From Maritalea sp047634455 (GTDB lineage: Bacteria > Pseudomonadota > Alphaproteobacteria > Rhizobiales > Devosiaceae), in the NCBI RefSeq assembly GCF_047634455.1, contig NZ_JBLIAI010000038.1, positions 1 to 25,856 of the forward strand: a stretch of DNA of 25,856 nt. Reading direction: 5' to 3'. A model generated the notes under the pieces. That model was given only the letters and a program-made list of their open reading frames with translations. It was not told where the DNA came from and searched no databases. Shown piece after piece: positions 7,794 through 16,193 of this stretch. The translations under genes were made by a program, and so were the position numbers. How positions within the stretch are numbered: the first letter of the stretch is position 1; each line of letters starts with the position of its first letter.

Positions 7794-9686
7794 TTATAGA
7801 TAAAATGATTTTGTAGGGGCTGTCGAGGTTTGTTCCACATTTGATGTGCGTTTTTGATCATATCTTGGCAATTGCGTGCGCGCATGGGTTGTTTTTTCCC
7901 AAGAAAACGGCGCGACTGCCAATTGCAGCGCAGCACGCAGCGTCGCAAAACTCGTCAGAAGCCAGTAAATGGGCAAGAACAATTGCCACCCAAATAGATG
8001 CAGCTGACGTGTATGCCACAGGCCTAAAAATGCAGTGAAAACGGCACTTAAATACCCGGTGATGAGCACCAAGACATATATGTTAAGTTGGGTGTACCCC
8101 GCCAATCCAACGCCTTTGTGGAGGAACAAATCCAGCGAAAATTGTGCAACAAAAAAAACATGCAACGGCGCGGAGAAAACAAGGCCACCGACAAATATGT
8201 AAAAGATTGCAGCGTTGCGCCAACCGATTTGTCTAATTAGGGATTTGAAATCGCGACTGTGAACCAGCAATGTTTGCATCCAGCCTTTCATCCAACGGGT
8301 TCGTTGTTTGATCCACGGCCACGTGTTTATTGGCGCTTCCTCCCGCGTGTAACTGGGCAATATTGCAGATTTCAACTTTTTGCGGGCCAAGCGAATACCC
8401 AGATCAGCGTCTTCTGTCACATTGAAGCTGTCCCATGCGCCAAGGTTTTTTAGTGTTTCAGTGCGGAAATGATTGGACGTGCCGCCCAGCGGCATTGGCA
8501 TGTCCAAATGGGCCAATGTTGGCATGATCAAGCCAAATTGAGTGGCATATTCTGTGGCGAACAAAGCTGTCAGCGGGTTTTCGTTTGCGTTATCAATGAC
8601 CAATTCGGCTTGCAGACATTCCAACTGTGTATTTGAAGCAAATATTGTTGCCGCCAAACGCAATTGGTTTGGCTCGGGAATGTCTTCTGCATCAAAAATT
8701 ACCACATGTTCGCCGCGCACAAATGGCAGCGCGAAATTTACAGCCTTTGGTTTGGTTCGTGGCTCACTGTCGGGCACTGGGATCATTTCAAAGCGGATAT
8801 CGTCTAGGAATGGTTCAATTGCGGCTATGGTTTCTTTCGATGTGGCTTCAACGACAAATTTAACATCAAGTTTTGCGGCGGGATAGTTGAGCGCTTGCAT
8901 GGCTTTTGCCAATTGTTTGACCAATAATGCTTCGTCGCGCAGGGGAATGATGATCGAATAGGTAGGTAATTGATTGTCGGTAAGTAGTTTATCTGTCGAA
9001 ACCCTTGTCACCACCCTGCCATTGAGCGCGCAGCTAAGGCGGAAAACTGCTGGCAACAGGAACAAGACGGTCATTAAAGAAGTCGCCACAGGCTGAAACC
9101 AGCCGAGTGGAAAAAACACACTTATCGCCACGGCCAAAACCACGCACAGAAAACCGTAGCGGGTGAAGCTTGATAGGCCCAGATGAGCGCTGGCGAATGG
9201 CCATTTTTTTGCCAGCCTTGTTATTGAGCTTTCATAAAGTGAAGCGCCTTGTTGCTGGACAAATGCGCGTCGAAGGGATTTTGGCGAAACCACGCACAGT
9301 TGTGCGCGCAATTGCGGTTTTCCGCTCAATCGTTTTGCCAACTCAACATAGCGCCAAAAGTCTGGTGAGATAAATAGAACATCGCGGTCGAGCATGCGCC
9401 CACGTAAACTGGCAACAGAATTGAGTTGATCAATATTGTGAACTTTGATCGCGCGTATTGAAAGGGGAGGCACCTCATTGCTGAAAGTCAGTACTAAGAT
9501 GTTTGCGGCCCGCCGATAAACCTCGTTTTCTGAAAGGTTCAATTGTTGCGCACAAAATCGAAATGGGTCAATGCCCGCTTGCGCAGCTTCGCGCAACGCA
9601 ATAAGCGCAGTCCCATCAGTACTGAAATATTCTCTAAAAACCCGACGCAACAGGGCGGCGCCAAGTGGCTCGTTCAACCCATCCAC
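7794..9686 (-). CDS. Membrane glycosyltransferase, family 2 (cellulose-synthase-like)
   Basis: A 630-residue processive-type GT2 enzyme that probably makes or exports a polysaccharide at the inner membrane. An N-terminal region of about 150 residues resembles the GspE/MshE-type N-terminal fold seen fused to some bacterial GT2 proteins. Two hydrophobic segments follow (about 176-215). The catalytic domain has SIIIPLRDEA (244-253), DAED (332-335) for UDP-sugar and metal binding, TED (424-426) and the QRTRW acceptor motif (461-465). The C-terminal half has about three further membrane segments (490-520, 533-558, 565-592). The hydrophilic tail is basic. The start is GTG at 9686, the first start in an open frame, with no clear Shine-Dalgarno. 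It is divergent from the solute-binding protein across 83 bp of AT-rich DNA. Neither a PilZ domain nor partner bcs-type genes are visible. Confidence 0.87.
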   Translation of the reverse strand: MDGLNEPLGAALLRRVFREYFSTDGTALIALREAAQAGIDPFRFCAQQLNLSENEVYRRAANILVLTFSNEVPPLSIRAIKVHNIDQLNSVASLRGRMLDRDVLFISPDFWRYVELAKRLSGKPQLRAQLCVVSPKSLRRAFVQQQGASLYESSITRLAKKWPFASAHLGLSSFTRYGFLCVVLAVAISVFFPLGWFQPVATSLMTVLFLLPAVFRLSCALNGRVVTRVSTDKLLTDNQLPTYSIIIPLRDEALLVKQLAKAMQALNYPAAKLDVKFVVEATSKETIAAIEPFLDDIRFEMIPVPDSEPRTKPKAVNFALPFVRGEHVVIFDAEDIPEPNQLRLAATIFASNTQLECLQAELVIDNANENPLTALFATEYATQFGLIMPTLAHLDMPMPLGGTSNHFRTETLKNLGAWDSFNVTEDADLGIRLARKKLKSAILPSYTREEAPINTWPWIKQRTRWMKGWMQTLLVHSRDFKSLIRQIGWRNAAIFYIFVGGLVFSAPLHVFFVAQFSLDLFLHKGVGLAGYTQLNIYVLVLITGYLSAVFTAFLGLWHTRQLHLFGWQLFLPIYWLLTSFATLRAALQLAVAPFSWEKTTHARTQLPRYDQKRTSNVEQTSTAPTKSFYL

Positions 9687-9769
9687 AAACTAAATCACTA
9701 AAAAATTGCATTAAAAATATAATGAAACATAATGTGGCCAAGTTTGCCCCATGAGTCAAAGGCCGATTA

Positions 9770-10612
9770 TTGCGCATGTTCCACGCCTCACTTTATTTTC
9801 TTCGATCGATTGTTTTGGGGGCTGCTGTTTTGCTGCAAATAATTGTCGCTGCATCGGGGCAAAATCTTCCAAATTATGTTGACCCCTCCGCTTACGAAGA
9901 TACGCTCGATCTGTCGCTAATCACGTCGATACGGTTTCTAACGTCTGCGGATTTTCCGCCGTTTAATTTCAAAGATGAAGGCGGCGACATTGTTGGGTTT
10001 AATGTGGAACTTGCAGCAGCATTGTGCAAAGAAATCGGGGCTGATTGTACATTGCAGAGCTGGCCTTGGGCGCAATTGCCAAAAGCTTTGGAAGATGGGC
10101 AGGGCGACGTGATTATTGCCGGGCTGAATATTAACGAAGAGAATGGACGTCGTTTCGAGTTTTCACAAAGTTATTTGCAATTGCCTGGTCGGTTTGTCGG
10201 GCGCAACACCAGTGCTTCGGCCGTCGATTTTGATCCTCAAAAATTAACCAGTGTCATCGGTGTGCAGCGCGGCTCTGCCCATTTTGCATTTATAAAACAG
10301 CACTTTCCCAAAATGATTCTGCTTTCTTTTGATAGCGAATTGGATGTTTTTGCTGGCATTGAAGCGGGCACGATAGATTTTGGGTTCGTGGACGGGATGC
10401 GGGCATCGTTTTGGCTCAATCAAAACGACTGCTGTGGTTTTTTTGGCGGGCCGTATTTTAGCACTGAATATTTCGGCGGCGGACTGGCCGTTGCGGTATT
10501 GCCCGCAAAAGGTGACATCTTACGGGCAATAAACATCGGGTTGCGACGCTTGGGTGAACGCGGAAAGTTAGACGAATTGTACTTTAAATGGTTCGCAGTT
10601 GGCTTTTATTGA
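9770..10612 (+). CDS. Extracellular solute-binding protein, family 3
   Basis: A periplasmic amino-acid-type binding protein of 280 aa. The N-terminus is a Sec signal peptide (about 1-30, hydrophobic LGAAVLLQIIVAA before SGQ). The mature part carries the family 3 block IRFLTSADFPPFNFKDEGGDIVGFNVELAAALCKEIGADC, given here in outline (about 53-93), then GDVIIAGLNINEENGRRFEFSQSY (about 114-138) and the second-lobe region DFGFVDG. Two cysteines sit together at NDCCGFF (about 221-227). The start is TTG at 9770 with AAAGG 7 bp upstream; ATG at 9776 is equally possible. No permease or ATPase gene is adjacent, so this is an orphan binding protein or serves a distant transporter. The last 7 bases overlap the convergent hydroxylase gene. 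Confidence 0.87.
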   Translation: MRMFHASLYFLRSIVLGAAVLLQIIVAASGQNLPNYVDPSAYEDTLDLSLITSIRFLTSADFPPFNFKDEGGDIVGFNVELAAALCKEIGADCTLQSWPWAQLPKALEDGQGDVIIAGLNINEENGRRFEFSQSYLQLPGRFVGRNTSASAVDFDPQKLTSVIGVQRGSAHFAFIKQHFPKMILLSFDSELDVFAGIEAGTIDFGFVDGMRASFWLNQNDCCGFFGGPYFSTEYFGGGLAVAVLPAKGDILRAINIGLRRLGERGKLDELYFKWFAVGFY

Positions 10613-11478
10613 TCGGTTTTTTTGATCTCGTCACCAGCGGAGCGCATTAAGGTTTTGTCGTGTGCAAAGGGAAACCAAATGGTCCAAACAAAATTTTGCG
10701 GTCCGTCATCCTGATGGTCCTTGAGGCCAATCACCATGTCGTCGTGGCCCGCCGCGGGTTGGTCAATATAGGTGCTAAAAATACGGTCCCAGACGCTCAA
10801 TGCAAATCCGTAATTTGAGTTGGTTTCGCCCACCTCAACCGAGTGATGAATGCGGTGCATATCGGGGGTGACCAATATAGGGCGTATGATACGATCTAGC
10901 CAAATCGGCAATTTATAGTTGGCATGGTTGAATAGCGCGGTGCCGTTTACGACCCCTTCGAAAATGACCACTAAAACGGCAGGTGCGCCTAAAACGATAA
11001 TAGCGGCGGCTTTCACAATGATCGAAAACACGATTTCCAGCGGGTGAAAGCGAATGGCGGTAGAGGCGTCAATATCGTGGTCTGAATGATGTACCCGATG
11101 TAAGCGCCACAATATCGGAATTTTGTGGGTGGCCCAATGCTGCCCCCAAATGACGAAATCCAGCACAAAAAATGCAACTAACCATTCAACCCAGACTGGC
11201 CAATCGAACCAATTGAAAAGTCCAAAGCCCCATTGTTTGGCGTAGACGGATGCAAGCACAGCCGTAATCGGCACCAACAAGTTAGCCAAGATGAGTGTGA
11301 CAAGCGAAACGGTGAGATAGCTTGAGGCCATAATGCCAATATTTGTCGACCATCGGCGAACGCGGGAATGCCGCCTCTCACGTCTGGGCCAAAGTGCTTC
11401 CAAAACTATCATCATGACGAATATTGCAATGAAGCTGCCAAACCGCCACGTACCTTCACTGAAACCCAAATCTTCCAT
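10606..11478 (-). CDS. Sterol desaturase / fatty acid hydroxylase superfamily membrane protein
   Basis: A di-iron integral membrane oxygenase-type protein of 290 aa, acting on lipid-like substrates. The histidine clusters that bind the two irons are all present: HWATH (114-118), HRVHH (127-131), H185 in FNHANYK, and MHRIHH (207-212). Membrane segments lie at about 14-30, 50-75, 95-112 and 150-180. The ATG at 11478 has a strong AGGAG Shine-Dalgarno. That Shine-Dalgarno lies inside a short dyad, described separately. Which lipid is modified (for example a hopanoid, carotenoid or ornithine lipid) cannot be told from the sequence. It is convergent with the solute-binding protein and separated by 139 bp from the TerB-like gene. 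Confidence 0.9.
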   Translation of the reverse strand: MEDLGFSEGTWRFGSFIAIFVMMIVLEALWPRRERRHSRVRRWSTNIGIMASSYLTVSLVTLILANLLVPITAVLASVYAKQWGFGLFNWFDWPVWVEWLVAFFVLDFVIWGQHWATHKIPILWRLHRVHHSDHDIDASTAIRFHPLEIVFSIIVKAAAIIVLGAPAVLVVIFEGVVNGTALFNHANYKLPIWLDRIIRPILVTPDMHRIHHSVEVGETNSNYGFALSVWDRIFSTYIDQPAAGHDDMVIGLKDHQDDGPQNFVWTIWFPFAHDKTLMRSAGDEIKKTDQ

Positions 11479-11487
11479 ACCAAACTC

Positions 11488-11511
11488 CTATATACGATTT
11501 TCCTTATATAG
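11488..11511 (-). promoter_or_regulatory. TATATA dyad covering the -10-like and Shine-Dalgarno region of the hydroxylase gene
   Basis: CTATATA (11488-11494) and TATATAG (11505-11511) are perfect inverted arms around a 10-base spacer. Read on the minus strand, the distal arm can serve as a -10-like TATATA and the proximal arm runs into AGGAG, the Shine-Dalgarno of the hydroxylase gene. It may be a plain AT-rich promoter. In an RNA that includes both arms, pairing would place the Shine-Dalgarno partly in a weak A-U stem. No good -35 is visible. Confidence 0.3.
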
Positions 11512-11617
11512 AGTCGCGCACGATTAGGCTAGTAATTTGGTTTGCAACAATTTGTGATGTGGGCGTGAAAGGGTCGCTTTTATCGTGCGGGTTTAGGATT
11601 CACAAATAGGTGTCTTA

Positions 11618-12025
11618 TTATACCACACGGTGTCGGGCTTGGGCTGCAAGTTCAATGGCGGCTGAAGTCAGCTTGTTGACTTTGAGACGCCCGCGCAATA
11701 GTTCCAAAATTCGAACTTCTTCAGGCCGAATGTCCAAATCGGCAGCTGCAATTTCTACAGCGACGGCATAGGCGGTGTCGCGCAGTTTAGCGGGGATCGT
11801 TTGTGCAATTAAATCCAGGACATCATTCATGCCATTGTCGTTGTCGAGTGCATCGGCGCATTGTCCGCATATAAAGGGTAGGGCTTCTTGGGACAAGTTG
11901 CGGAACACGGGGAGATTGCGCACGACGGAACCGATGCGGCCCAATTCCTCGTCTGACATGCGACGGTCGGATGCGGATACCATAACCATGATGTATATTA
12001 GTGCTTCTTGCGGCGAAAGTGACAT
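11618..12025 (-). CDS. TerB-like (tellurite resistance/DjlA-type) helical protein
   Basis: A 135-residue all-helical protein of the TerB superfamily. Recognisable is the acidic pattern typical of this fold: a first half with MVSASDRRMSDEELGRI (about 15-32), and a second half with EIAAADLDIRPEEVRILELLRGRL (about 90-115), each a DxD/E-type turn that can bind metal. There is no signal peptide or membrane segment. The start is the ATG at 12025, which has GAGG 6 bp upstream; the GTG at 12037 would lack this. A single TerB outside a ter operon is usually a housekeeping or stress protein of uncertain role, so tellurite resistance should not be assumed. It is divergent from lysS across a structured intergenic region. 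Confidence 0.78.
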   Translation of the reverse strand: MSLSPQEALIYIMVMVSASDRRMSDEELGRIGSVVRNLPVFRNLSQEALPFICGQCADALDNDNGMNDVLDLIAQTIPAKLRDTAYAVAVEIAAADLDIRPEEVRILELLRGRLKVNKLTSAAIELAAQARHRVV

Positions 12026-12065
12026 GTGAGCCCTCACTCATTTTACTGTGTTGGCTCAAAAACTA

Positions 12066-12130
12066 GGTGCGATCCAAGCCAAATACAAGGCGCAACTCGA
12101 ACTATTTGGTTGCGAACGGCAGGTCGCACC
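12066..12130. other. Nested inverted repeats between the TerB-like gene and lysS (possible structured RNA)
   Basis: Two stems nest in this stretch. The outer arms 12066-12075 (GGTGCGATCC) and 12122-12130 (GGTCGCACC) give 9 pairs with one bulged base. The inner arms 12078-12085 (GCCAAATA) and 12103-12110 (TATTTGGT) give 8 pairs including one G-U. The loop is 17 bases, and the asymmetric internal loop has 2 and 11 bases. It lies about 115 bases ahead of lysS and 40 bases ahead of the TerB-like start, so it could sit in either 5' leader. I do not recognise it as a known riboswitch. Confidence 0.4.
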
Positions 12131-12245
12131 ATTGACGATGTTGCTAAGGTATGCGAAATCGCGTCAAATGCTGGTTTTTACGTTCAATGTATCAACCATC
12201 CTTTAAACATCTCACAATTGATTTTTCCAACCAAAGGGCAGCCAA

Positions 12246-13853
12246 ATGGCAAATACCCCCACGATATTTGACGCAGAGTTTTTCGTAAACGCCGCTAGCG
12301 CGCGTGCATGGCCTTTCGAGGAAGCGAAAAAGATCGTCAAACGGCTGGAAAAATCGCCCAAGGATGAAGTTTTGTTTCAAACCGGATACGGTCCCTCAGG
12401 TTTGCCGCATATTGGCACCTTTGGCGAAGTGGCGCGCACGTCGATGGTGCGCACCGCCTTCCGTCTGTTAACGGAAGACAAAATACCATCAAAGATTATT
12501 TGTTATTCAGATGACATGGATGGGTTCCGCAAGGTGCCGACCAATGTGCCAAACCAAGAGCGCATGGCTGAGTATATCGGCATGCCGTTGACGAAGGTGC
12601 CAGACCCATTTTCAGATGAATATCCAAGCTTTGCGCACCACAATAATGCGCGGTTGCAAAAGTTTTTGGATGATTTTGGTTTTGAATATGAGTTCGTCAG
12701 TTCGACCGATTATTACACATCGGGCGTGCTTGATAAGGCTTTGTTGCGTATGCTCGAGGTCTATGATGACGTGATGAAGATTATGTTGCCCACGCTTGGC
12801 GAAGAGCGGCAAAAAACCTACTCGCCGTTTCTACCCTTGTGCCCGCGCACGGGCAAAGTGTTGCAAGTGCCCATGATTGCGCGCGACGTTGGAGCGGGTA
12901 CTGTGACCTATATTGACCCAGAAACCGAAGAAGAAGTAACGGTTCCGGTTACTGGCGGGGCCGTGAAGTGTCAATGGAAAGCGGATTGGGCGCTACGTTG
13001 GTACGCGCTTGGCATTGACTATGAAATGTCGGGCAAGGATTTGATTGATAGCGTGAAGTTGGGATCACGTATTGTTCGGGCGATGGGTGGCACCCCACCG
13101 GAGAGCCTGAGCTACGAGTTGTTCTTAGATGAAAATGGCCAGAAAATTTCCAAATCAAAGGGCAATGGCCTTTCGATGGAAGATTGGTTGACATACGCGT
13201 CACCTGAAAGCTTGGCGCTGTTCATGTATCAAAAACCAAAAACCGCCAAAAAACTCTTTTTTGATGTGATCCCTAAGGCTGTTGATGAGTTTTACGCTTT
13301 TTCAAAAGCTGCGGAAAAGCAAAGTCCTGCGGAATTGCTGGAGAATCCGGCGACGCACATTCACGGCGAATATCCGCCAGCGCACGAATTGCCGATTAGC
13401 TTTGCGCTGCTATTGAACTTGGTGTCGGCTGCGAACGCTGCAGATAGTGATGTGCTTTGGGGCTTTATTTCGCGCTATGCACCAAATGCTACGCCTAAAA
13501 CGCATCCAGAATTAGACCGTTTGGTTGGTTATGCCATTCGCTACTTCACCGACTTTGTGAAGCCAACAAAACAGTTCCGTGTAGCAACAGCACAAGAAGC
13601 GGCGGCAATGGCTGAACTGGCATCTCGCCTTGATGATTTTGCCGAGAGCAGTGATGCCGATGCGATCCAGTCTTTGGTGTTTGAGGTTGGCAAAAAGCAT
13701 GAGTTTGATCCGTTGCGTAATTGGTTCAAGGCTTTGTATCAGGTGTTGTTGGGTCAGGACCAAGGACCGCGATTTGGCTCGTTTATTGCGCTCTATGGTG
13801 TTGAAGAAACCAAAACTTTGATCAAAAAGGCGTTGGCTGGCGAGCTGGCTTAG
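12246..13853 (+). CDS. lysS: Lysyl-tRNA synthetase, class I
   Basis: It charges tRNA-Lys with lysine using ATP. The protein (535 aa) belongs to the archaeal-type class I enzyme that many alphaproteobacteria use instead of the class II LysS. The signature HIGH-type motif is HIGTF at 55-59, after GYGPSGLP, and the KMSKS-type motif is KISKSKG at about 299-305. Length and the ends (MANTPTIFDAEFF; GELA) fit a full-length enzyme. AAAGGG lies 7 bp upstream of the ATG. It is followed by a good terminator shared with the convergent S24 repressor gene. It is transcribed alone and divergent from the TerB-like gene. No second lysyl-tRNA synthetase is present in the window. Confidence 0.96.
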   Translation: MANTPTIFDAEFFVNAASARAWPFEEAKKIVKRLEKSPKDEVLFQTGYGPSGLPHIGTFGEVARTSMVRTAFRLLTEDKIPSKIICYSDDMDGFRKVPTNVPNQERMAEYIGMPLTKVPDPFSDEYPSFAHHNNARLQKFLDDFGFEYEFVSSTDYYTSGVLDKALLRMLEVYDDVMKIMLPTLGEERQKTYSPFLPLCPRTGKVLQVPMIARDVGAGTVTYIDPETEEEVTVPVTGGAVKCQWKADWALRWYALGIDYEMSGKDLIDSVKLGSRIVRAMGGTPPESLSYELFLDENGQKISKSKGNGLSMEDWLTYASPESLALFMYQKPKTAKKLFFDVIPKAVDEFYAFSKAAEKQSPAELLENPATHIHGEYPPAHELPISFALLLNLVSAANAADSDVLWGFISRYAPNATPKTHPELDRLVGYAIRYFTDFVKPTKQFRVATAQEAAAMAELASRLDDFAESSDADAIQSLVFEVGKKHEFDPLRNWFKALYQVLLGQDQGPRFGSFIALYGVEETKTLIKKALAGELA

Positions 13854-13891
13854 CCAAACCTTGTCTTAGCACAATTGGTTTTGAACAGTTG

Positions 13892-13918
13892 GCTCCGCCC
13901 TTGTGGCGGGGCTTTATT
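13892..13918. terminator. Rho-independent terminator after lysS, possibly bidirectional
   Basis: GCTCCGCC (13892-13899) pairs with GGCGGGGC (13905-13912), one G-U pair, around a 5-base loop. TTTATT follows on the plus strand, and the last arm touches the stop codon of the convergent S24 regulator. It terminates lysS; for the minus strand the U-run is poor. Confidence 0.75.
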
Positions 13919-14549
13919 GGCTGGCCCAAAGGATGCGCGCGATCCAATCCACGTCGGTGGTGGGGATGGATCGGGGTGGGTGATCCGGGTTAAGCGAATG
14001 TAATTCTACCACATTCGTTGTTTGCCGATGCAAGATTTTGGCCATTACCTCACCATCATTGGTGCGCAAAACCACACGGTCGCCGCGTCTGATTTGTTCG
14101 GCGGGTGACACGATAATGACGTCACCATCGCGATAGAGCGGCAACATGCTTTCGCCGCTTACTTCGAGCGCGTAGGTGTTGGAATTGGGGCCGACAGGAA
14201 TGGTTACTTCGTCCCAACCTTGACCCGCCGGAAAGCCACCGCTATCGAAAAAGCCGCCAGCGCCGGCCTGAGCAAAGCCAAGTAATGGCACGGCAGCCTG
14301 GTGTGGGTCCGTTTGTTCAAATATGCCACCACCAGATAAAAAGTTGTCCATGCTTTCACCAGCTGACCCTAGCATTTTGGCAATGCTTTCGGTCGAGGGC
14401 CACCGTTCGCGCCCATCTTTTGAAACCCGTTTTGAAGGATTGAACGCTGTCGGGTCAAGTCCCGCCATGCGTGCAAGCCCGGACACAGAGAGGCCCTTTC
14501 GCTGTGCAAGCGAGTCAATTGCTGACCATATAGCGCGGTGGGTGATCAT
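13914..14549 (-). CDS. S24 family LexA/CI-like repressor
   Basis: A 211-residue regulator with an N-terminal HTH (about 5-60, LSVSGLARMAGLDPTAFNPSKR) and a C-terminal S24 peptidase domain (about 88-208). The catalytic Ser134 is in VSGESMLPLYRDGDVII and Lys171 in GEVMAKIL. AQAGAGG (94-100) is a plausible self-cleavage site of the Ala-Gly type. It is not LexA itself, because the HTH region differs. The ATG at 14549 has GGAAAAG upstream. Two palindromes lie 19-53 bp upstream, which suggests autoregulation. The class is found as a chromosomal regulator in Hyphomicrobiales, so it need not mark a prophage here, and its neighbours are housekeeping genes. It may respond to DNA damage, but this is inference. 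Confidence 0.88.
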   Translation of the reverse strand: MITHRAIWSAIDSLAQRKGLSVSGLARMAGLDPTAFNPSKRVSKDGRERWPSTESIAKMLGSAGESMDNFLSGGGIFEQTDPHQAAVPLLGFAQAGAGGFFDSGGFPAGQGWDEVTIPVGPNSNTYALEVSGESMLPLYRDGDVIIVSPAEQIRRGDRVVLRTNDGEVMAKILHRQTTNVVELHSLNPDHPPRSIPTTDVDWIARILWASQ

Positions 14550-14567
14550 TTCTTTTCCATGAGCATA

Positions 14568-14602
14568 ACAGGAATAGTTTCTGTCAAAAGGATAAAAATC
14601 CT
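14568..14602. promoter_or_regulatory. Two palindromes upstream of the S24 repressor gene (candidate operators)
   Basis: ACAGGAATAGTTTCTGT (14568-14584) is an imperfect 17-bp palindrome with matching ends ACAG/CTGT and inner AA/TT. Four bases further on, AGGATAAAAATCCT (14589-14602) is a perfect 5-bp-arm dyad. Both lie just ahead of the S24 repressor start and inside the divergent gap with the DUF952-pyrD pair, so one site could control both directions. Confidence 0.45.
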
Positions 14603-14727
14603 ATAGACTTGTTAACTTTCCTTAATCCAAAAGTAAAGTGTGAATGTGAATATTGGTGCTTTTCCTTGCCTAAATGCCCGTTTATCCCTAAAGCCGAGGG
14701 TGAAATTGCAGCTCAAAATGGTCAAAT

Positions 14728-15066
14728 ATGAAAATTTACAAAATTTGTTCGGGCGAGCATTGGGTGAATGCTCAAGCTGCTGGTGTTTTTACCGGTGTCC
14801 CAATTGATATTACTGATGGCTTTATACATTTTTCAACCGCTGATCAGCTTGCTGAAACGCTGCAGAAACATTTTGCCGGTCAAAGTGGTTTGGTGATGCT
14901 CACCATTGACTGCGACACATTGCAAACCGCATTGAAATGGGAACAATCACGGGGCGGTGCATTGTTCCCCCATCTGTATGCTGATCTTGCGCTCGCTGCG
15001 ATTGTGGGTGAGCATGAATTACAAATTGATGATCAAGGCGCCTTCATTTTGCCTAAGGAAATATAA
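14728..15066 (+). CDS. DUF952 family protein
   Basis: A 112-residue protein of the DUF952 family, related in fold to ADP-ribosyltransferase-like/glutathione S-transferase-annotated small proteins. Its function is not established. The family hallmarks DGFIHFSTADQLAETLQKHFAG (about 30-51, given in outline) and FPHLYADL (about 80-87) are present. It sits 2 bp upstream of pyrD and is clearly co-transcribed with it, an arrangement that is common in alphaproteobacteria. The start ATG at 14728 has no strong Shine-Dalgarno, and a nearby ATG at 14718 is out of frame. The link to pyrimidine synthesis is by position only. Confidence 0.88.
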   Translation: MKIYKICSGEHWVNAQAAGVFTGVPIDITDGFIHFSTADQLAETLQKHFAGQSGLVMLTIDCDTLQTALKWEQSRGGALFPHLYADLALAAIVGEHELQIDDQGAFILPKEI

Positions 15067-15068
15067 GA

Positions 15069-16181
15069 ATGATCGCAAAATTCGCTAAGTTTTTGAGCCA
15101 GCCGTCCATACAAAATCTTAGCCGCGACGGCCTGCTAAAGCTTGATCCGGAAACGGCGCATCGGCTGACAATCAATGCGATCAAATTTGGAGCCGTTGCG
15201 CCTCAGGAAACCAGCGACCCCAAATTCTTTGAAACTGAGATTGCAGGTTTAACCCTTAAAAATCCTATCGGCATGGCAGCGGGATTTGACAAAAATGGCG
15301 AGGTTGCAAATCAACTGTCCGATATCGGGTTTGGGTTTTGTGAAGTTGGTACTTTGACGCCACGTCCGCAAGACGGCAATCCAAAACCACGATTGTTTCG
15401 CTTGCCTGAGAAGCAGGGCGTCATCAACCGGATGGGGTTCAACAATGAGGGTCATCTGGCCGTATATGAGCGCCTAACACGCAACAAACAAGCTGGGGTG
15501 ACCATTGGCATAAATGTGGGGGCCAACAAGGATAGCGCCGATTTTGTGGCGGATTATGTTGAAGGTGTAACCCGGTTCGCATCGATTGCTGATTATCTCA
15601 CCATCAATATATCGTCGCCCAACACACCCGGGCTGCGCGATCTACAATCTGGTGAAGCGTTGAAACGGCTGTTGGGAGAGGCGCTCAACGCGCGGGCAAA
15701 AGCCTTGGTGCGTGTGCCAGTGTTTTTAAAGCTGGCACCGGATCTCACTGAAATCGAGATGGACGAAATTGTTGGCGTGATCAAGCAGGTCGATTTAGAT
15801 GGATTGATCATTTCCAACACAACATTGTCGCGTGATCAGGTTGCAAATTGCGTCCATGCTGATGAAAAGGGCGGATTGAGCGGAAAGCCGCTTTTCAATT
15901 TCTCAACCATGCGGTTGGCGCAAATGCGCATGCGGGTTGGCACGGATATGCCAATTATTGGGGTTGGGGGCATTCACTCAGCCCAATCTGCGATTGCCAA
16001 ATTCGCGGCTGGTGCGAATGCAATCCAGTTATACAGTGCGCTGGTCTTTGGCGGTATGGAGCTGTTGCGCGACATCAAAAACGGTTTGACGGTTAAAATT
16101 CGCAAAGACAAGCTGGACAATGTTGGGCAGATGACATCTTCGGACGTGGAAAGCTGGGCAAGCGGTAAAGCGCAACTATAG
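15069..16181 (+). CDS. pyrD: Dihydroorotate dehydrogenase (quinone), class 2
   Basis: It oxidises dihydroorotate to orotate in pyrimidine biosynthesis, passing electrons from FMN to membrane quinone. The 370-aa length and the N-terminal helical extension (about 1-45, for membrane contact) identify class 2. Visible motifs are NPIGMAAGFDKNGE (about 64-77, FMN region), GFCEVGTLTPRPQDGNPKPR (about 92-111), INRMGFNNEG, NISSPNTPGLRDLQ with the catalytic Ser (about 179-192), and GVGGI near the C-terminus for phosphate binding. AAGGA lies 9 bp upstream of the ATG, overlapping the end of the DUF952 gene. The transcript ends near the hairpin at 16199-16225. Confidence 0.97.
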   Translation: MIAKFAKFLSQPSIQNLSRDGLLKLDPETAHRLTINAIKFGAVAPQETSDPKFFETEIAGLTLKNPIGMAAGFDKNGEVANQLSDIGFGFCEVGTLTPRPQDGNPKPRLFRLPEKQGVINRMGFNNEGHLAVYERLTRNKQAGVTIGINVGANKDSADFVADYVEGVTRFASIADYLTINISSPNTPGLRDLQSGEALKRLLGEALNARAKALVRVPVFLKLAPDLTEIEMDEIVGVIKQVDLDGLIISNTTLSRDQVANCVHADEKGGLSGKPLFNFSTMRLAQMRMRVGTDMPIIGVGGIHSAQSAIAKFAAGANAIQLYSALVFGGMELLRDIKNGLTVKIRKDKLDNVGQMTSSDVESWASGKAQL

Positions 16182-16193
16182 ACCTGAATGAAC

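Noticed and set aside
12026..12271. Open frame of 81 codons on the plus strand between the TerB-like gene and lysS
   Set aside because: It overlaps both the TerB-like start region and the lysS start, lacks a Shine-Dalgarno, and covers the nested stems. A segment reads somewhat protein-like, but this is not enough.
13914..14549. S24 repressor as evidence of a prophage
   Set aside because: All neighbours are housekeeping genes and no phage genes are near; this class also occurs as a chromosomal regulator.
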